DNA of 64,000 nucleotides from Streptomyces sp. NBC_01275 (GCF_026340655.1 NZ_JAPEOZ010000001.1:6324001-6388000), one strand, 5' to 3'. Positions 17,743 to 26,380 are shown, numbered from the stretch's first letter. Made by a program: numbers and translations. The notes: a model not told the origin generated them from the letters alone.

Positions 17743-18920
17743 GCGTCATGACGGACGAACAGCAGATCATGCTCGGCCAGCCCGCCCGCAACCGGCGCGA
17801 CCTGTGGCGTCGCAAGCTGCTGTGGATCGGCGTCTGGCTGGTCTTCCTCAGCTCGCCGGTGCACGACCTGCTCACCGGGGACCACTCCACCGGGGGCAGG
17901 GTCGCCGGCTGGCTGGGCCTGGCGGTGTTCGTCGCGCTGTACCTCTCGCTCCTCTTCCGGAACATGGGGGAGACGCCCTACCCCACGAAGCTCATCGGCG
18001 CCGTCATCGTCTCCTTGGCGGTGCTCGCCACCGTCCTCGGCCTCACCCTCGGCTCCGCCTGGCTCGGCCTGTACTGCTACGTCTCCGTGGCCTGCGGGAT
18101 AGTGCTCCCGCTGCGGCTGGCGTTCTGGACCATCCCGGGCACGGGCGTGCTGCTCGTCCTCGTCGGCCTGCGCACCGACGAGGACGAGGCGCTCAACCTC
18201 CTCCTCCTGGTCCTGCTCATCGGCTTCGCGATGACGGGCGTGAGCCAACTGGTCCGCACGACGGTGGAGTTGCGCAAGGCCCGCGCCACGGTCGCCCAAC
18301 TGGCCGCGAACGAGGAGCGGTTGCGTCTGGCGAGAGACCTGCACGACCTCCTGGGCCACTCCCTCTCCCTCATCACCCTGAAGAGCGAGCTGGCCGGCCG
18401 GATGCTCCCCGACCACCCCGACAAGGCGGCCCAGCAGGTCGCCGACATCGAACAGGTCAGCCGCCAGGCCCTGGTCGACGTCCGCGAGGCCGTCACCGGC
18501 TACCGGCGCCCCCGGCTGGCCGCCGAACTCGCGGGCGCCCAGGTCGCGTTGACGGCGGCCGGCATCACCTCCCAGATCCCCGTCGAACCGGACCTCGACG
18601 GCGTCCCCGAGGACAGCGAGTCCGCCCTGGCCTGGGCCCTGCGCGAGGCCATCACCAACGTCGTACGGCACAGCGGGGCCGCCCGCTGCACCGTGGACGT
18701 CGTCCGCCGCCAGACCCTCGACGGGCCCGTCCTCGAACTCTCCGTGGAGGACGACGGCTCGGGCGGCTCCGGCAAGGGCCCCGGCAACGGCCTCACCGGT
18801 CTGACCGAACGCCTGGAGAAGACCGGCGGCACCTTGGACGCGGGCCGGGTCAAGCACGGCTTCCGCCTGGCCGCCCGCGTGCCGGCCGCCCCGTCGCCGC
18901 ACATAGGATCCCGGGCATGA
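17739..18920 (+). CDS. Sensor histidine kinase (HisKA_3/NarL-type partner)
   Basis: Membrane sensor of a two-component system, 393 residues. About five hydrophobic segments occupy residues 25-165, with only short loops outside, so the signal is probably sensed in the membrane. The dimerisation box holds ERLRLARDLHDLLGHSLSLI with the phospho-accepting His near residue 202. The ATPase domain has the N box REAITNVVRHSGA, and its G box falls in VEDDGSGGSGKGPGNGLTGL. The GTG at 17739 overlaps the permease stop; an in-frame ATG at 17748 with AAGG upstream is an equally plausible start. The architecture resembles the Bacillus DesK membrane-fluidity sensor. Confidence 0.9.
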   Translation: MSVMTDEQQIMLGQPARNRRDLWRRKLLWIGVWLVFLSSPVHDLLTGDHSTGGRVAGWLGLAVFVALYLSLLFRNMGETPYPTKLIGAVIVSLAVLATVLGLTLGSAWLGLYCYVSVACGIVLPLRLAFWTIPGTGVLLVLVGLRTDEDEALNLLLLVLLIGFAMTGVSQLVRTTVELRKARATVAQLAANEERLRLARDLHDLLGHSLSLITLKSELAGRMLPDHPDKAAQQVADIEQVSRQALVDVREAVTGYRRPRLAAELAGAQVALTAAGITSQIPVEPDLDGVPEDSESALAWALREAITNVVRHSGAARCTVDVVRRQTLDGPVLELSVEDDGSGGSGKGPGNGLTGLTERLEKTGGTLDAGRVKHGFRLAARVPAAPSPHIGSRA

Positions 18921-19534
18921 CTGGTGGCACGATCAAGGTCCTCCTGGCCGAGGACCAGTCGATGGTCCGCGAGGCGCTGGCGGCCCTCCTCGGGCTGGAG
19001 GACGACATCGAGGTGGTCGTCCAGGTGGCCCGCGGCGACGAGGTCCTGGCGGCCGCCCGCGCGCACGACGTCGACGTGGCCCTCCTCGACATCGAGATGC
19101 CGGGCGCGACGGGCATCGAGGCGGCGGGCCAACTCCACAAGGAGTTCCCCGCGTTGAAACTGGTCGTCCTCACGACCTTCGGCCGCCCCGGCTACCTGCG
19201 CAGCGCCATGGAGGCCGGCGCCGACGCCTTCCTCGTCAAGGACGCCCCGGCGGCCCAACTGGCCCAGGCGGTCCGCAAGGTCCTCGCCGGCGAACGCGTC
19301 ATCGACCCCACCCTGGCCGCGGCGGCCCTGGCCGGGGGCGCGAACCCCCTGACCGACCGTGAGCGCGAGGTCCTGCGCGCGGCGGCCGACGGCTCGACGA
19401 ACGCGGAACTGGCAGCCGCCCTCCACCTGTCCCAGGGCACGGTCCGCAACTACCTGTCGACGGCGATCCAGAAACTGGCGGTACGCAACCGCGCCGAGGC
19501 GGTGCGGACGGCGAGAGAGAAGGGCTGGCTGTAG
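18917..19534 (+). CDS. Response regulator, NarL/FixJ family
   Basis: DNA-binding partner of the kinase, 205 residues, starting at an ATG that overlaps the kinase stop (ATGA). The receiver domain has the acidic pair in LLAEDQ, the phospho-acceptor Asp near residue 57 in VALLDIEMPG, and Lys in FLVKDAP. The LuxR-type helix-turn-helix is NPLTDREREVLRAAADGSTNAELAAAL, then LSQGTVRNYLSTAIQKL. It most likely binds the palindrome at 15950-15977 and controls the exporter genes (inference). Confidence 0.93.
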   Translation: MTGGTIKVLLAEDQSMVREALAALLGLEDDIEVVVQVARGDEVLAAARAHDVDVALLDIEMPGATGIEAAGQLHKEFPALKLVVLTTFGRPGYLRSAMEAGADAFLVKDAPAAQLAQAVRKVLAGERVIDPTLAAAALAGGANPLTDREREVLRAAADGSTNAELAAALHLSQGTVRNYLSTAIQKLAVRNRAEAVRTAREKGWL

Positions 19535-19541
19535 GCGAACC

Positions 19542-20399
19542 TCAGTTCAACATGGCCCGGGCCGCCGCGGCCTCCCCCCGTACCCGCTCCGCGAGCCCCT
19601 CGTCCACCACCTCGACCAGGCCCGCGTACTCCTCCATCTCGGCGGCCCCGCCGAGGAAATCTCCCCGCCGCACCAGCAGCTGCCCCCGCTCATGCCGCAA
19701 CCGGGCCGGATGAGAAGGCACGGCCAACGCCAACTCCACGGCCCACAGGGCGACATCCGACCGCTCAGGCCGAGCCGCGGCCCACGACCTGATGTTGTTC
19801 AGCACCCGCATCACCACCTCCAGCGGCTCAGCGGGAACCAGCATCGACGCCTCCAGCGGACCCCCCGTCGCCCCGACGACCAACGCCTCCGCGTCCCCGC
19901 CGGTCAACACCCGCCCCCCGTCGAAGGGATCGACGAGCAGCCGCTGCTCCACGCCCACGTCCACGGGCCCGACCCCGACCACGAAGTGCCCCGGCAGAGC
20001 GACCCCGTACACGGGCGCCCCGGCCCGCCGGGCCACCTCCACCCACACCACGGACAACAGGATCGGCAGCCCCCGCCGCCGTGCCAGCACCTCGTGCAGC
20101 AGCGACGACTCCAGTCGTCGATAGTCCGCGGCCGAGCCGCGAAACCCGTACCGCTCGCCGAGCAGCTCCCGCAGCGCCACCGCCCACGCCCGCGGCCCCC
20201 CGGGCCGGAACGGCAGCTGCCCCGCCAGCCGGTCCAGCTCGATCTGCGCCGCGTCCAGCCCCGCCTCGTCCAGCTCGGGATCCGCCGTCGCGCCGATCAG
20301 CAGGCACAGCAGCGCCAGATCGGGCCGCTCGGCCCGTGCCTCCTCGGCGAACCGCCGCCGCACCTCGCCGGGCCCGAAGTCGTCCCCGGCCCCGCTCAC
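19542..20399 (-). CDS. SirB1-family (transglutaminase-like fold) protein
   Basis: A 285-residue cytoplasmic protein. The core LLHEVLARRRGLPILLSVVWVEVARRAGAPVYGVALPGHFVVG matches the SirB1 N-terminal domain; many members keep parts of a Cys-His-Asp triad, but here no Cys precedes the His, so catalysis is doubtful. A C-terminal repeat-like part (ALAVPSHPARLRHERGQLLVRRGDFLGGAAEMEEY) reads like a TPR pair. The GTG at 20399 overlaps the TGA of the upstream GNAT gene (GTGA), so the pair is co-translated. Function is not established in actinomycetes. Confidence 0.85.
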   Translation of the reverse strand: MSGAGDDFGPGEVRRRFAEEARAERPDLALLCLLIGATADPELDEAGLDAAQIELDRLAGQLPFRPGGPRAWAVALRELLGERYGFRGSAADYRRLESSLLHEVLARRRGLPILLSVVWVEVARRAGAPVYGVALPGHFVVGVGPVDVGVEQRLLVDPFDGGRVLTGGDAEALVVGATGGPLEASMLVPAEPLEVVMRVLNNIRSWAAARPERSDVALWAVELALAVPSHPARLRHERGQLLVRRGDFLGGAAEMEEYAGLVEVVDEGLAERVRGEAAAARAMLN

Positions 20400-21520
20400 G
20401 ACGGCTTCCGATCCTGGTCCCGATCCTGGTCCCGATCGTGGTCCCGATCGTGGTCCCGATCGTGGTCCCGATCCTGGTCCCGATCGTGGTCCTGAGCGTG
20501 GTGGCGATAGTGGTGGTACGTGTGATGCGCGCCGAAGCCCATCCCGGCGTACAGCGCCCGCGCCCCCGCGTTCTCGTCCTCCACCTGGAGCCAGGCGGCC
20601 GAGGCGCCCTCCTCCAGCGCCCGCCGGGCCAACGCGGCCATCACGGTCGTGGCGAGCCCCCTGCGCCGCTGCGCCGGATCCACCTCGACCGCCGCGAACC
20701 CGGCCCACCGCCCGTCGACGACACACCGCCCGATGGCGTCCGGAGCGGCCCCCTCGCCGGGCACGGAGGCGAACCACACCGACGGCCCTCCCCCGCTCTC
20801 GGCTTCGCTCGAGCGGGGGGACCCCCCTCCCAGCACCTTCAGAGCCACCTCGCTCACCCCCTTGCGCTGATACCGCGCCAGCCACGCCTCGTCCGCCTCC
20901 CGGGCCAGCACGACCCCCTCGGCCGCCGACCGGTCGGCGATCGGCGCCAGCGCCCCGATCCACATCCCGGCACTCACCTCCCGCACCCACCCGCGCCGCT
21001 CCAGCTCGGCGCAGAGCAGTTCCTGCGTGCCCTCGGCGCCGGTCGCGGTCTGCACATAGGCAGGCAGCCCACGGTCGCCGTACCAGCGTCGTACGACGCT
21101 CAGGGCCTCGTCGAGCGGGAGGCCGGGGTCGCCCAGCGGCAGCACGGAGTTGGCGCGCCGGGTGTACCCCGCGGCGGCCCGCAGCTCCCACTCGCCGAGC
21201 CGCTCGCTCTCCAGGGGCCGCCAGGCCCGGGAGGAGACGCGGGCGAGCTCCTCGTAGGAGGCGGCCGGTCCACGGCGGCGGGCCGGCGCCGCCGGGACGA
21301 CCTTCCCGGCGACCAGCGCGGACTCGTCAATGCGGACGCTCTCGCCGCTCTTCCGTGTGATCACCAGCACACCGTCGGTCCATGATGTGAGAACACCCAC
21401 CGTGTCGGTGAATTTCCCCTCGGTGACCCCAGGACCGCTCAACCGACGTACGGAGACACGTTTGCCCACGTCAGCAGTGGTGATACGGACCTCGAGGCGT
21501 CCAGCGGCCGAGATTTCCAC
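20396..21520 (-). CDS. GNAT family N-acetyltransferase with N-terminal Sm-like part and Asp/Arg/His repeat tail
   Basis: A 374-residue acetyltransferase. Residues 1-65 (MEISAAGRLEVRITTADVGKRVSVRR, GVLTSWTDGVLVITRKSG) form a small beta-rich domain. The GNAT fold occupies about residues 240-345, with the acetyl-CoA phrase DPAQRRRGLATTVMAALARRAL and the end LYAGMGFGAHHTYHHYR. Two oddities: a Ser/Glu/Gly-rich stretch near residue 233 is encoded by a palindromic repeat (20790-20819), and the last 30 or so residues are DRDQ/DRDH tetrapeptides from a 12-base tandem repeat. The tail would be highly charged and may bind metal through His/Asp (inference). Substrate unknown. Confidence 0.85.
   Translation of the reverse strand: MEISAAGRLEVRITTADVGKRVSVRRLSGPGVTEGKFTDTVGVLTSWTDGVLVITRKSGESVRIDESALVAGKVVPAAPARRRGPAASYEELARVSSRAWRPLESERLGEWELRAAAGYTRRANSVLPLGDPGLPLDEALSVVRRWYGDRGLPAYVQTATGAEGTQELLCAELERRGWVREVSAGMWIGALAPIADRSAAEGVVLAREADEAWLARYQRKGVSEVALKVLGGGSPRSSEAESGGGPSVWFASVPGEGAAPDAIGRCVVDGRWAGFAAVEVDPAQRRRGLATTVMAALARRALEEGASAAWLQVEDENAGARALYAGMGFGAHHTYHHYRHHAQDHDRDQDRDHDRDHDRDHDRDQDRDQDRKPS
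20409..20516. repeat. 12-bp tandem repeat, about 9 copies, inside the GNAT gene 3' end
   Basis: Seven near-identical units CGATCSTGGTCC (S is C or G) run from 20409 to 20492, followed by two degenerate units to 20516. The period of 12 keeps the frame, so copy-number changes only alter the DRDQ/DRDH tail length. Confidence 0.9.
20790..20819. repeat. Short palindromic repeat embedded in the GNAT coding sequence
   Basis: Arms CCCCCGCTC (20790-20798) and GAGCGGGGG (20811-20819) flank a 12-base loop with GGCTTCG; GGGGGGACCCCCC follows at 20815-20826. The encoded residues (GGGSPRSSEAESGGGPS) interrupt an otherwise ordinary GNAT sequence. I recall similar palindromes scattered through Streptomyces genomes. 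Confidence 0.55.
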
Positions 21521-21660
21521 AGGTCAGTTCACCCCTCCTGTTCGGATCATGCCCAAGAACGGAGATACTAGAGGCGGGCATCGACGACGCCGCGCTCCCG
21601 CGCGCCAGGCGGCGGAGCCTGAGGAGGCCCGCCAGCGCCCTATCGAGGAGGAACGACAGC

Positions 21661-21981
21661 GTGACCTACGTCATCGCGCAGCCTTGTGTCGACGTGAAGG
21701 ACAAGGCGTGCATCGAAGAGTGCCCGGTCGACTGCATCTACGAGGGCCAGCGGTCCTTGTACATCCACCCGGACGAATGCGTCGACTGCGGCGCCTGTGA
21801 GCCGGTCTGCCCGGTCGAGGCGATCTTCTACGAGGACGACACTCCGGAGGAGTGGAAGGACTACTACAAGGCGAACGTCGAGTTCTTCGACGAGCTCGGC
21901 TCGCCCGGCGGCGCCAGCAAGCTGGGTCTGATCGAGCGCGACCACCCCTTCGTCGCCGCGCTGCCGCCGCAGGCCGAGTAA
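21661..21981 (+). CDS. fdxA: Ferredoxin, 7Fe-8S type
   Basis: Small electron carrier of 106 residues. The N-terminal half has CVDVKDKACIEECPVDC, in which the 3Fe-4S and 4Fe-4S ligands are interleaved, and the second motif is CVDCGACEPVCPVEAI. The C-terminal region DTPEEWKDYYKANVEFFDELGSPGG is typical of actinobacterial FdxA. The GTG start follows GAGGAGG at 21645-21651. It probably feeds electrons to cytochromes P450 or other redox enzymes; the neighbouring dapC is its usual Streptomyces companion as I recall. Confidence 0.95.
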   Translation: MTYVIAQPCVDVKDKACIEECPVDCIYEGQRSLYIHPDECVDCGACEPVCPVEAIFYEDDTPEEWKDYYKANVEFFDELGSPGGASKLGLIERDHPFVAALPPQAE

Positions 21982-22013
21982 TCACGTAAGCGGCCCGCAC
22001 AGTACTCGTGCCG

Positions 22014-22037
22014 CCTCGGTCCCGCATGGGACCGGGG
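22014..22037 (+). terminator. Possible weak hairpin between fdxA and dapC
   Basis: CGGTCCC and GGGACCG pair around a GCAT loop, with further partial pairing outside. No T tract follows, so it may be an attenuating hairpin or an mRNA 3' stabiliser rather than a full terminator. Confidence 0.4.
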
Positions 22038-22073
22038 CGTTTGCCGTATCCGTTCAGAGAGCGAGCAACCACC

Positions 22074-23168
22074 GTGTCCTCCGTAGTCTCCGACCGCCTT
22101 CCCACGTTTCCCTGGGACAAGCTGGAGCCGTACAAGAAGACGGCCGCGGCGCACCCGGACGGCATCGTCGACCTCTCCGTCGGCACCCCCGTCGACCCGG
22201 TCCCCGAGCTGATCCAGAAGGCCCTGATCGACGCGGCGGACTCCCCGGGCTACCCGACCGTCTGGGGCACCCCGGCGCTGCGCGACGCGATCACCGGCTG
22301 GCTGGAGCGCCGACTGGGCGCCCGCGAGGTCACCCACCGCCACGTCCTGCCGATCGTCGGCTCCAAGGAACTCGTCGCCTGGCTCCCGACCCAGCTGGGC
22401 CTCGGCCCCGGCGACCGGGTGGCCTACCCGCGTCTGGCGTACCCGACGTACGAGGTCGGCGCGCGCCTGGCCCGGGCGGACTACGAGGTCTACGACGACC
22501 CCACGGAGCTGGACCCGGCCGGTCTGAAGCTCCTCTGGCTGAACTCGCCCTCCAACCCCACCGGCAAGGTGCTCTCGAAGGCGGAACTGACCCGGATCGT
22601 GGCCTGGGCCCGCGAGCACGGCGTCCTGCTCTTCTCCGACGAGTGCTACTTCGAGCTGGGCTGGGAGGCCGATCCGGTCTCGGTGCTGCACCCGGACGTC
22701 AACGGCGGCTCGTACGAGGGCATCGTCTCGGTCCACTCGCTCTCCAAGCGCTCGAACCTGGCCGGCTACCGCGCGGCCTTCCTCGCCGGTGACCCGGCGG
22801 TCCTCGGCCCGCTCCTGGAGATCCGCAAGCACGGCGGCATGATGACGTCGGCGCCCACCCAGGCGGCCGTCGTGGCCGCCCTCGGCGACGACGCCCACGT
22901 CCACGAGCAGCGCGAACGCTACGCGGCCCGCCGCACCCTCCTGCGCGAGGCCCTCCTCGCCCACGGCTTCCGCATCGAGCACAGCGAGGCCAGCCTCTAC
23001 CTCTGGGCCACCCGGGACGAGTCCTGCTGGGCCTCGGTCGCCCACCTGGCCGACCGGGGCATCCTGGTCGCCCCCGGGGACTTCTACGGCGAGGCGGGCA
23101 AGAACTTCGTACGCGTGGCCCTCACGGCGACGGACGAGCGGGTACGGGCGGCGGTGGCGCGCCTGTAA
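22074..23168 (+). CDS. dapC: Succinyldiaminopimelate transaminase
   Basis: PLP-dependent class I/II aminotransferase of 364 residues that makes N-succinyl-diaminopimelate for lysine and peptidoglycan. Recognisable parts are FPWDKLEPYKKTAAAHPDGIVDLSVGTPVDPVP at the N-terminus, LNSPSNPTGKV, the strand FSDECYFELGWE, and the PLP lysine in SLSKRSNLAGYRAAF near residue 225. The GTG at 22074 is chosen because conserved sequence begins at SVVSDRLPTFPWDK; the ribosome site is weak. dapE lies 2 kb downstream, so two steps of the succinylase branch are close together. In Streptomyces this enzyme may also accept prephenate (family knowledge, not visible here). Confidence 0.92.
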   Translation: MSSVVSDRLPTFPWDKLEPYKKTAAAHPDGIVDLSVGTPVDPVPELIQKALIDAADSPGYPTVWGTPALRDAITGWLERRLGAREVTHRHVLPIVGSKELVAWLPTQLGLGPGDRVAYPRLAYPTYEVGARLARADYEVYDDPTELDPAGLKLLWLNSPSNPTGKVLSKAELTRIVAWAREHGVLLFSDECYFELGWEADPVSVLHPDVNGGSYEGIVSVHSLSKRSNLAGYRAAFLAGDPAVLGPLLEIRKHGGMMTSAPTQAAVVAALGDDAHVHEQRERYAARRTLLREALLAHGFRIEHSEASLYLWATRDESCWASVAHLADRGILVAPGDFYGEAGKNFVRVALTATDERVRAAVARL

Positions 23169-23171
23169 CGG

Positions 23172-23220
23172 GCTCGTACGACGGTCGTACGGCGCTCGTA
23201 CGGGCTCGTACGCCGCTCGC
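23172..23220. repeat. Clustered TCGTACG motifs after dapC
   Basis: Four to five TCGTACG heptamers occur within 50 bases directly after the dapC stop, spaced about 11 bases, which is one helical turn. Their meaning is unknown; they could be binding sites or a small repeat expansion. Confidence 0.5.
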
Positions 23221-23260
23221 GACGAGGGGGCCCAGGGAAGTTCCCCGGGCCCCCTCGTCG
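23220..23260. terminator. Bidirectional hairpin between convergent dapC and secreted-protein genes
   Basis: A 14-base perfect stem, CGACGAGGGGGCCC (23220-23233) with GGGCCCCCTCGTCG (23247-23260), encloses a loop with further partial pairing. It sits between convergent genes and should stop or stabilise both transcripts. No T tract is present, as is common in this genus. Confidence 0.75.
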
Positions 23261-23270
23261 TGTTCGGGCG

Positions 23271-23723
23271 TCAGCCGAGCGGCAGGCCCTTCACCGGCAG
23301 GGTCTCCGCGCCGGGCAGCCCGCCCTTGGTGAGGGACTCCGTCGGCAGCCCGCCCTTCGTCGCGGTCGTGGCGGTGTCCCCGAGGATGCCCCCGGTGGAG
23401 CCCGCCGCCTCACCGGCGGCCTTCTGCGCGGCCGGGGCCGCCTTCTTCACGGCCTTGCCGCCGGTCTTGCCCGCGGCCGGCACCGTCTGCTCGACCGCCT
23501 TGCCGCCGGCCTCGCCCGCGAGCCCGGTGACGTGCTGCGTCGCGCCGTCGGCCGTGTTCGCGACGCTCGCCGCGTCCACGGCCGTCAGCCCGCCGAGGTC
23601 CGGAGCGGCGGGCAGGGTGGACGGGGCCGCGCTGGCGGCGCCGGCCGCACCGACCCCGGCGGCCGCTCCCGCAGCGACAAGCAGTGCGGCACGGGCGATC
23701 CTGCGGGTCAGGGGGAGAGACAT
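23271..23723 (-). CDS. Secreted Ala/Gly/Lys-rich protein, unknown function
   Basis: A 150-residue protein with a clear Sec signal peptide: MSLPLTRRIARAALLVAAGAAAGVGAAGAASA, probable cleavage after ASA near residue 33. The mature part is low-complexity, with repeats around GGKAV(E/K), KAAPAAQKAAG and a C-terminal series of GGLP motifs (KGGLPTESLTKGGLPGAE). Databases often label such proteins ATP-binding protein, for which I see no motif. Probably a structural or envelope-associated protein (inference). Confidence 0.75.
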   Translation of the reverse strand: MSLPLTRRIARAALLVAAGAAAGVGAAGAASAAPSTLPAAPDLGGLTAVDAASVANTADGATQHVTGLAGEAGGKAVEQTVPAAGKTGGKAVKKAAPAAQKAAGEAAGSTGGILGDTATTATKGGLPTESLTKGGLPGAETLPVKGLPLG

Positions 23724-24032
23724 GATGCTCCTTCGACGGGAGAGAACAAAGACGCCGTGACTACCGCTCGAAGGCCATGAAGGTTGCGGACGCCCGATGT
23801 AAAGAGTTGGCAATGCGTCGCATTATCGCCTGTGGATAAAAACGGGCAAAAACCGCCCGATGTGAAAGTCCGGCAAACCCTCGAAGCCCTGCGCCCGCAA
23901 GGGATTCGCCGGATACGAGGGTGACGGCGCGAAAACCTGAGCACCCGGGCCCCCGAACACCCCGCACATGACCCGTCCGAGGGATGTCCCGTACTGCTGA
24001 GCGGTCCTGCTCGGCGGTCCTGCTGGGCGGTC

Positions 24033-25085
24033 CTACTGGGCGGTGACGATCCGCACGCTGCCGCCGCCCGTTCCAGAGGTCCCCGAGGACCCCGAGGTCC
24101 CGGCGGCCTCCGTGCGGGTGGCGCCGGTCGACCGCCACTGGCTGGCGGCGGCCGAGGCGGTTCCGGCGGTCCACACCCGGCCCGCGTACGAGACGCGCTC
24201 GATGTGCAGCGCCGAGGCGTTGGCCACCGCCCAGTGGGCGAGCTGCCAGCCGCGCTCGCGGATCGTGCGCCCGGCGGCCACCGTGTCCTTGGAGACGGGC
24301 AGCGTCACCGTCCGCCCGTCGGCCTCGGCGGTGGGCGCGTCCGGGTCGGTCGAGGACGAGGCCGAGGGCGAGGGCGAGGCGGCGGTCGAGGACGTCCCCT
24401 CGGCCCCCACCTCCGCGCCCGCCTCCTGAAGCGCGTCGCGCCCGAAGTCCCGTACGAGCGCGGCGCGCACCGCGTCCGTGCCGGTGGTCGTCGTCGTGGT
24501 CTGCGGGCGTCCCTCGCAGGTCAGCGCGGCGGCCGAGGTGCCGGTGAGCGCGGCGGCCAGCAGCGTGGCGTCCGACTCGTGCTTGGCGTACGCCTCCGGG
24601 TAGCCGCTGCGCTGCACGCGCTGCGCGGCGACGGTCAGCGGGAGGTCGGTGTAGCCGGAGACCTTGGCGAGGTGCTCGTAGAAGACGTCGGCCGCGTAGG
24701 CAGGGTCCGTGACCTGTTTCTCGGTGCCCCAGCCCTGCGAGGGCCGCTGCTGGAACAGGCCGAGCGAATCCCGGTCGCCGTGCGTGAGGTTGCGCAGCCC
24801 GGACTCCTGCAGCGCGGTCGCCAGCGCGATGGTCACGGCCCGCTCGGGCATGCCCCGGTTGGTGCCGACGGCGGCGATCGTGGCCGCGTTCACCGCCTGC
24901 TCCGGCGTGAACTCGTACGACCCCCCGCCCGCCTCGTCGGAAACGACTCTGCAACCGGGATCTCCGGTGCCGCCGGTGACGTACTGGACCACGACATAGC
25001 CCGCGACGGCGGACAGGACCGTGCAGGCCGCCCCGAAACGGAGGAGGCGGCCGCGGCGCTTGGGGGAGGGTGACGGCTCTGGCAC
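24033..25085 (-). CDS. Membrane-anchored lysozyme-like protein
   Basis: A 350-residue protein with N-terminal basic residues (PSPKRRGRLLRFG) and one membrane segment, CTVLSAVAGYVVVQYVTG, placing the rest outside the cell. The external part begins with a helical domain: FTPEQAVNAATIAAVG, MPERAVTIALATALQESGLRNL, GDRDSLGLFQQRPSQGWGT and VFYEHLAKVSGY. That reads like a lysozyme/transglycosylase-like fold with Glu in QESGL. A Thr/Ser/Pro linker leads to a C-terminal part (GWQLAHWAVANASALHIERVSYAGRVW). Database names such as heavy metal transporter are not supported. Start is the GTG at 25085. It is divergent from dapE and may be cell-wall related. Confidence 0.75.
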   Translation of the reverse strand: MPEPSPSPKRRGRLLRFGAACTVLSAVAGYVVVQYVTGGTGDPGCRVVSDEAGGGSYEFTPEQAVNAATIAAVGTNRGMPERAVTIALATALQESGLRNLTHGDRDSLGLFQQRPSQGWGTEKQVTDPAYAADVFYEHLAKVSGYTDLPLTVAAQRVQRSGYPEAYAKHESDATLLAAALTGTSAAALTCEGRPQTTTTTTGTDAVRAALVRDFGRDALQEAGAEVGAEGTSSTAASPSPSASSSTDPDAPTAEADGRTVTLPVSKDTVAAGRTIRERGWQLAHWAVANASALHIERVSYAGRVWTAGTASAAASQWRSTGATRTEAAGTSGSSGTSGTGGGSVRIVTAQ

Positions 25086-25165
25086 GCGTACAAGGTACTG
25101 GACAGTACTGAGGAGTAGGAGGTGGGTGAGCACAGTGGGAAGAGCGGGACGGACAACTGGCGCGT

Positions 25166-25171
25166 TAGGGT
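25166..25171 (+). promoter_or_regulatory. -10 element of a predicted leaderless dapE transcript
   Basis: TAGGGT ends 7 bases before the dapE ATG at 25179. If used, the in-frame GTG at 25122 with a nearby GAGGAG (25110-25115) would lie upstream of the transcript, so this element decides the start. Confidence 0.45.
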
Positions 25172-25178
25172 CGACCGC

Positions 25179-26258
25179 ATGGCCGACACCCCGCTTGATC
25201 TCACGCTGGACGCCGCCGTCCTCACCGCACGGCTCGTCGACTTCGCCTCCGAGAGCGGCGCCGAGAAGCCGCTCGCGGACGCGATCGAGACGGCCCTGCG
25301 CGCGCTGCCCCACCTGACGGTGGACCGCTACGGCAACAACGTCGTCGCCCGCACCCAGCTGGGCCGACCGCAGCGCGTGATCCTCGCCGGCCACATCGAC
25401 ACGGTCCCGATCGCCGACAACGTCCCCTCGCGCCTGGACGAGGACGGGGTCCTGTGGGGCTGCGGCACCTGTGACATGAAGGCGGGCGTCGCGGTCCAGC
25501 TGCGCATCGCGGCGACCGTCCCGGCCCCCAACCGCGACCTGACCTTCGTCTTCTACGACAACGAGGAGGTCGCCGCCGACCTCAACGGCCTCAAGCACGT
25601 CTCGGAGGCCCACCCGGAGTGGCTGGAGGGCGACTTCGCGATCCTCCTCGAACCCTCCGACGGCCAGGTCGAGGGCGGCTGCCAGGGCACCCTGCGGGTC
25701 CTGTTGAAGACGAAGGGCGAGCGGGCCCACTCCGCGCGCAGCTGGATGGGCTCCAACGCGATCCATGCGGCGGCCCCGATCCTGGCCCGCCTGGCCTCCT
25801 ACGAGCCGCGGTACCCGGTGATCGACGGGCTGGAGTACCGGGAGGGCCTGAACGCGGTGGGCATCTCCGGCGGAGTCGCGGGCAACGTCATCCCCGACGA
25901 GTGCGTGGTCTCCGTCAACTTCCGCTACGCGCCCGACCGCAGCGAGGAGGAGGCCGTCGCCCATGTGCGGGAGGTCTTCGCGGACTGCGGGGTCGCGGAG
26001 TTCGTGGTCGACGACCACAGCGGGGCGGCCCTCCCCGGCCTCTCCCACCCGGCCGCCGCGGCCTTCATCGAGGCGGTCGGCGGCATCCCGCTGCCCAAGT
26101 ACGGCTGGACCGACGTGAGCCGCTTCTCCGCGCTGGGCATCCCCGCGGTGAACTACGGCCCCGGCAACCCGCACTTGGCGCACAAGCGGGACGAACGGGT
26201 GGATACCGGGAAGATCCTGGCGGGTGAAGAGCGTCTGCGGGCCTGGCTGACGGCGTAG
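25179..26258 (+). CDS. dapE: Succinyl-diaminopimelate desuccinylase
   Basis: Zinc amidohydrolase of the M20 family, 359 residues, that releases LL-diaminopimelate for lysine and peptidoglycan. The metal ligands are visible: GHIDTVP near residue 72, CGTCDMKAG near 100, the catalytic pair in FYDNEEVA near 128 and the C-terminal His in GNPHLAHKRDE. The substrate-binding lid domain is present (KTKGERAHSARSWMGSNAIHAA). A longer form from GTG 25122 adds 19 residues and has a good ribosome site; I prefer 25179 because homologues begin at ADTPLDLTLD and a leaderless -10 fits. Confidence 0.93.
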   Translation: MADTPLDLTLDAAVLTARLVDFASESGAEKPLADAIETALRALPHLTVDRYGNNVVARTQLGRPQRVILAGHIDTVPIADNVPSRLDEDGVLWGCGTCDMKAGVAVQLRIAATVPAPNRDLTFVFYDNEEVAADLNGLKHVSEAHPEWLEGDFAILLEPSDGQVEGGCQGTLRVLLKTKGERAHSARSWMGSNAIHAAAPILARLASYEPRYPVIDGLEYREGLNAVGISGGVAGNVIPDECVVSVNFRYAPDRSEEEAVAHVREVFADCGVAEFVVDDHSGAALPGLSHPAAAAFIEAVGGIPLPKYGWTDVSRFSALGIPAVNYGPGNPHLAHKRDERVDTGKILAGEERLRAWLTA

Positions 26259-26380
26259 CGGGGCGGGGTCGGCGCGAGGCGGGCGCGAGGGCGCTGCACG
26301 GCGGACACGCCGACGTCCCCCGTACGTAACCCGGGTGGATCTACGCTGAGATGGAACCACTGCAAGCGGAGGGAGCGCAC

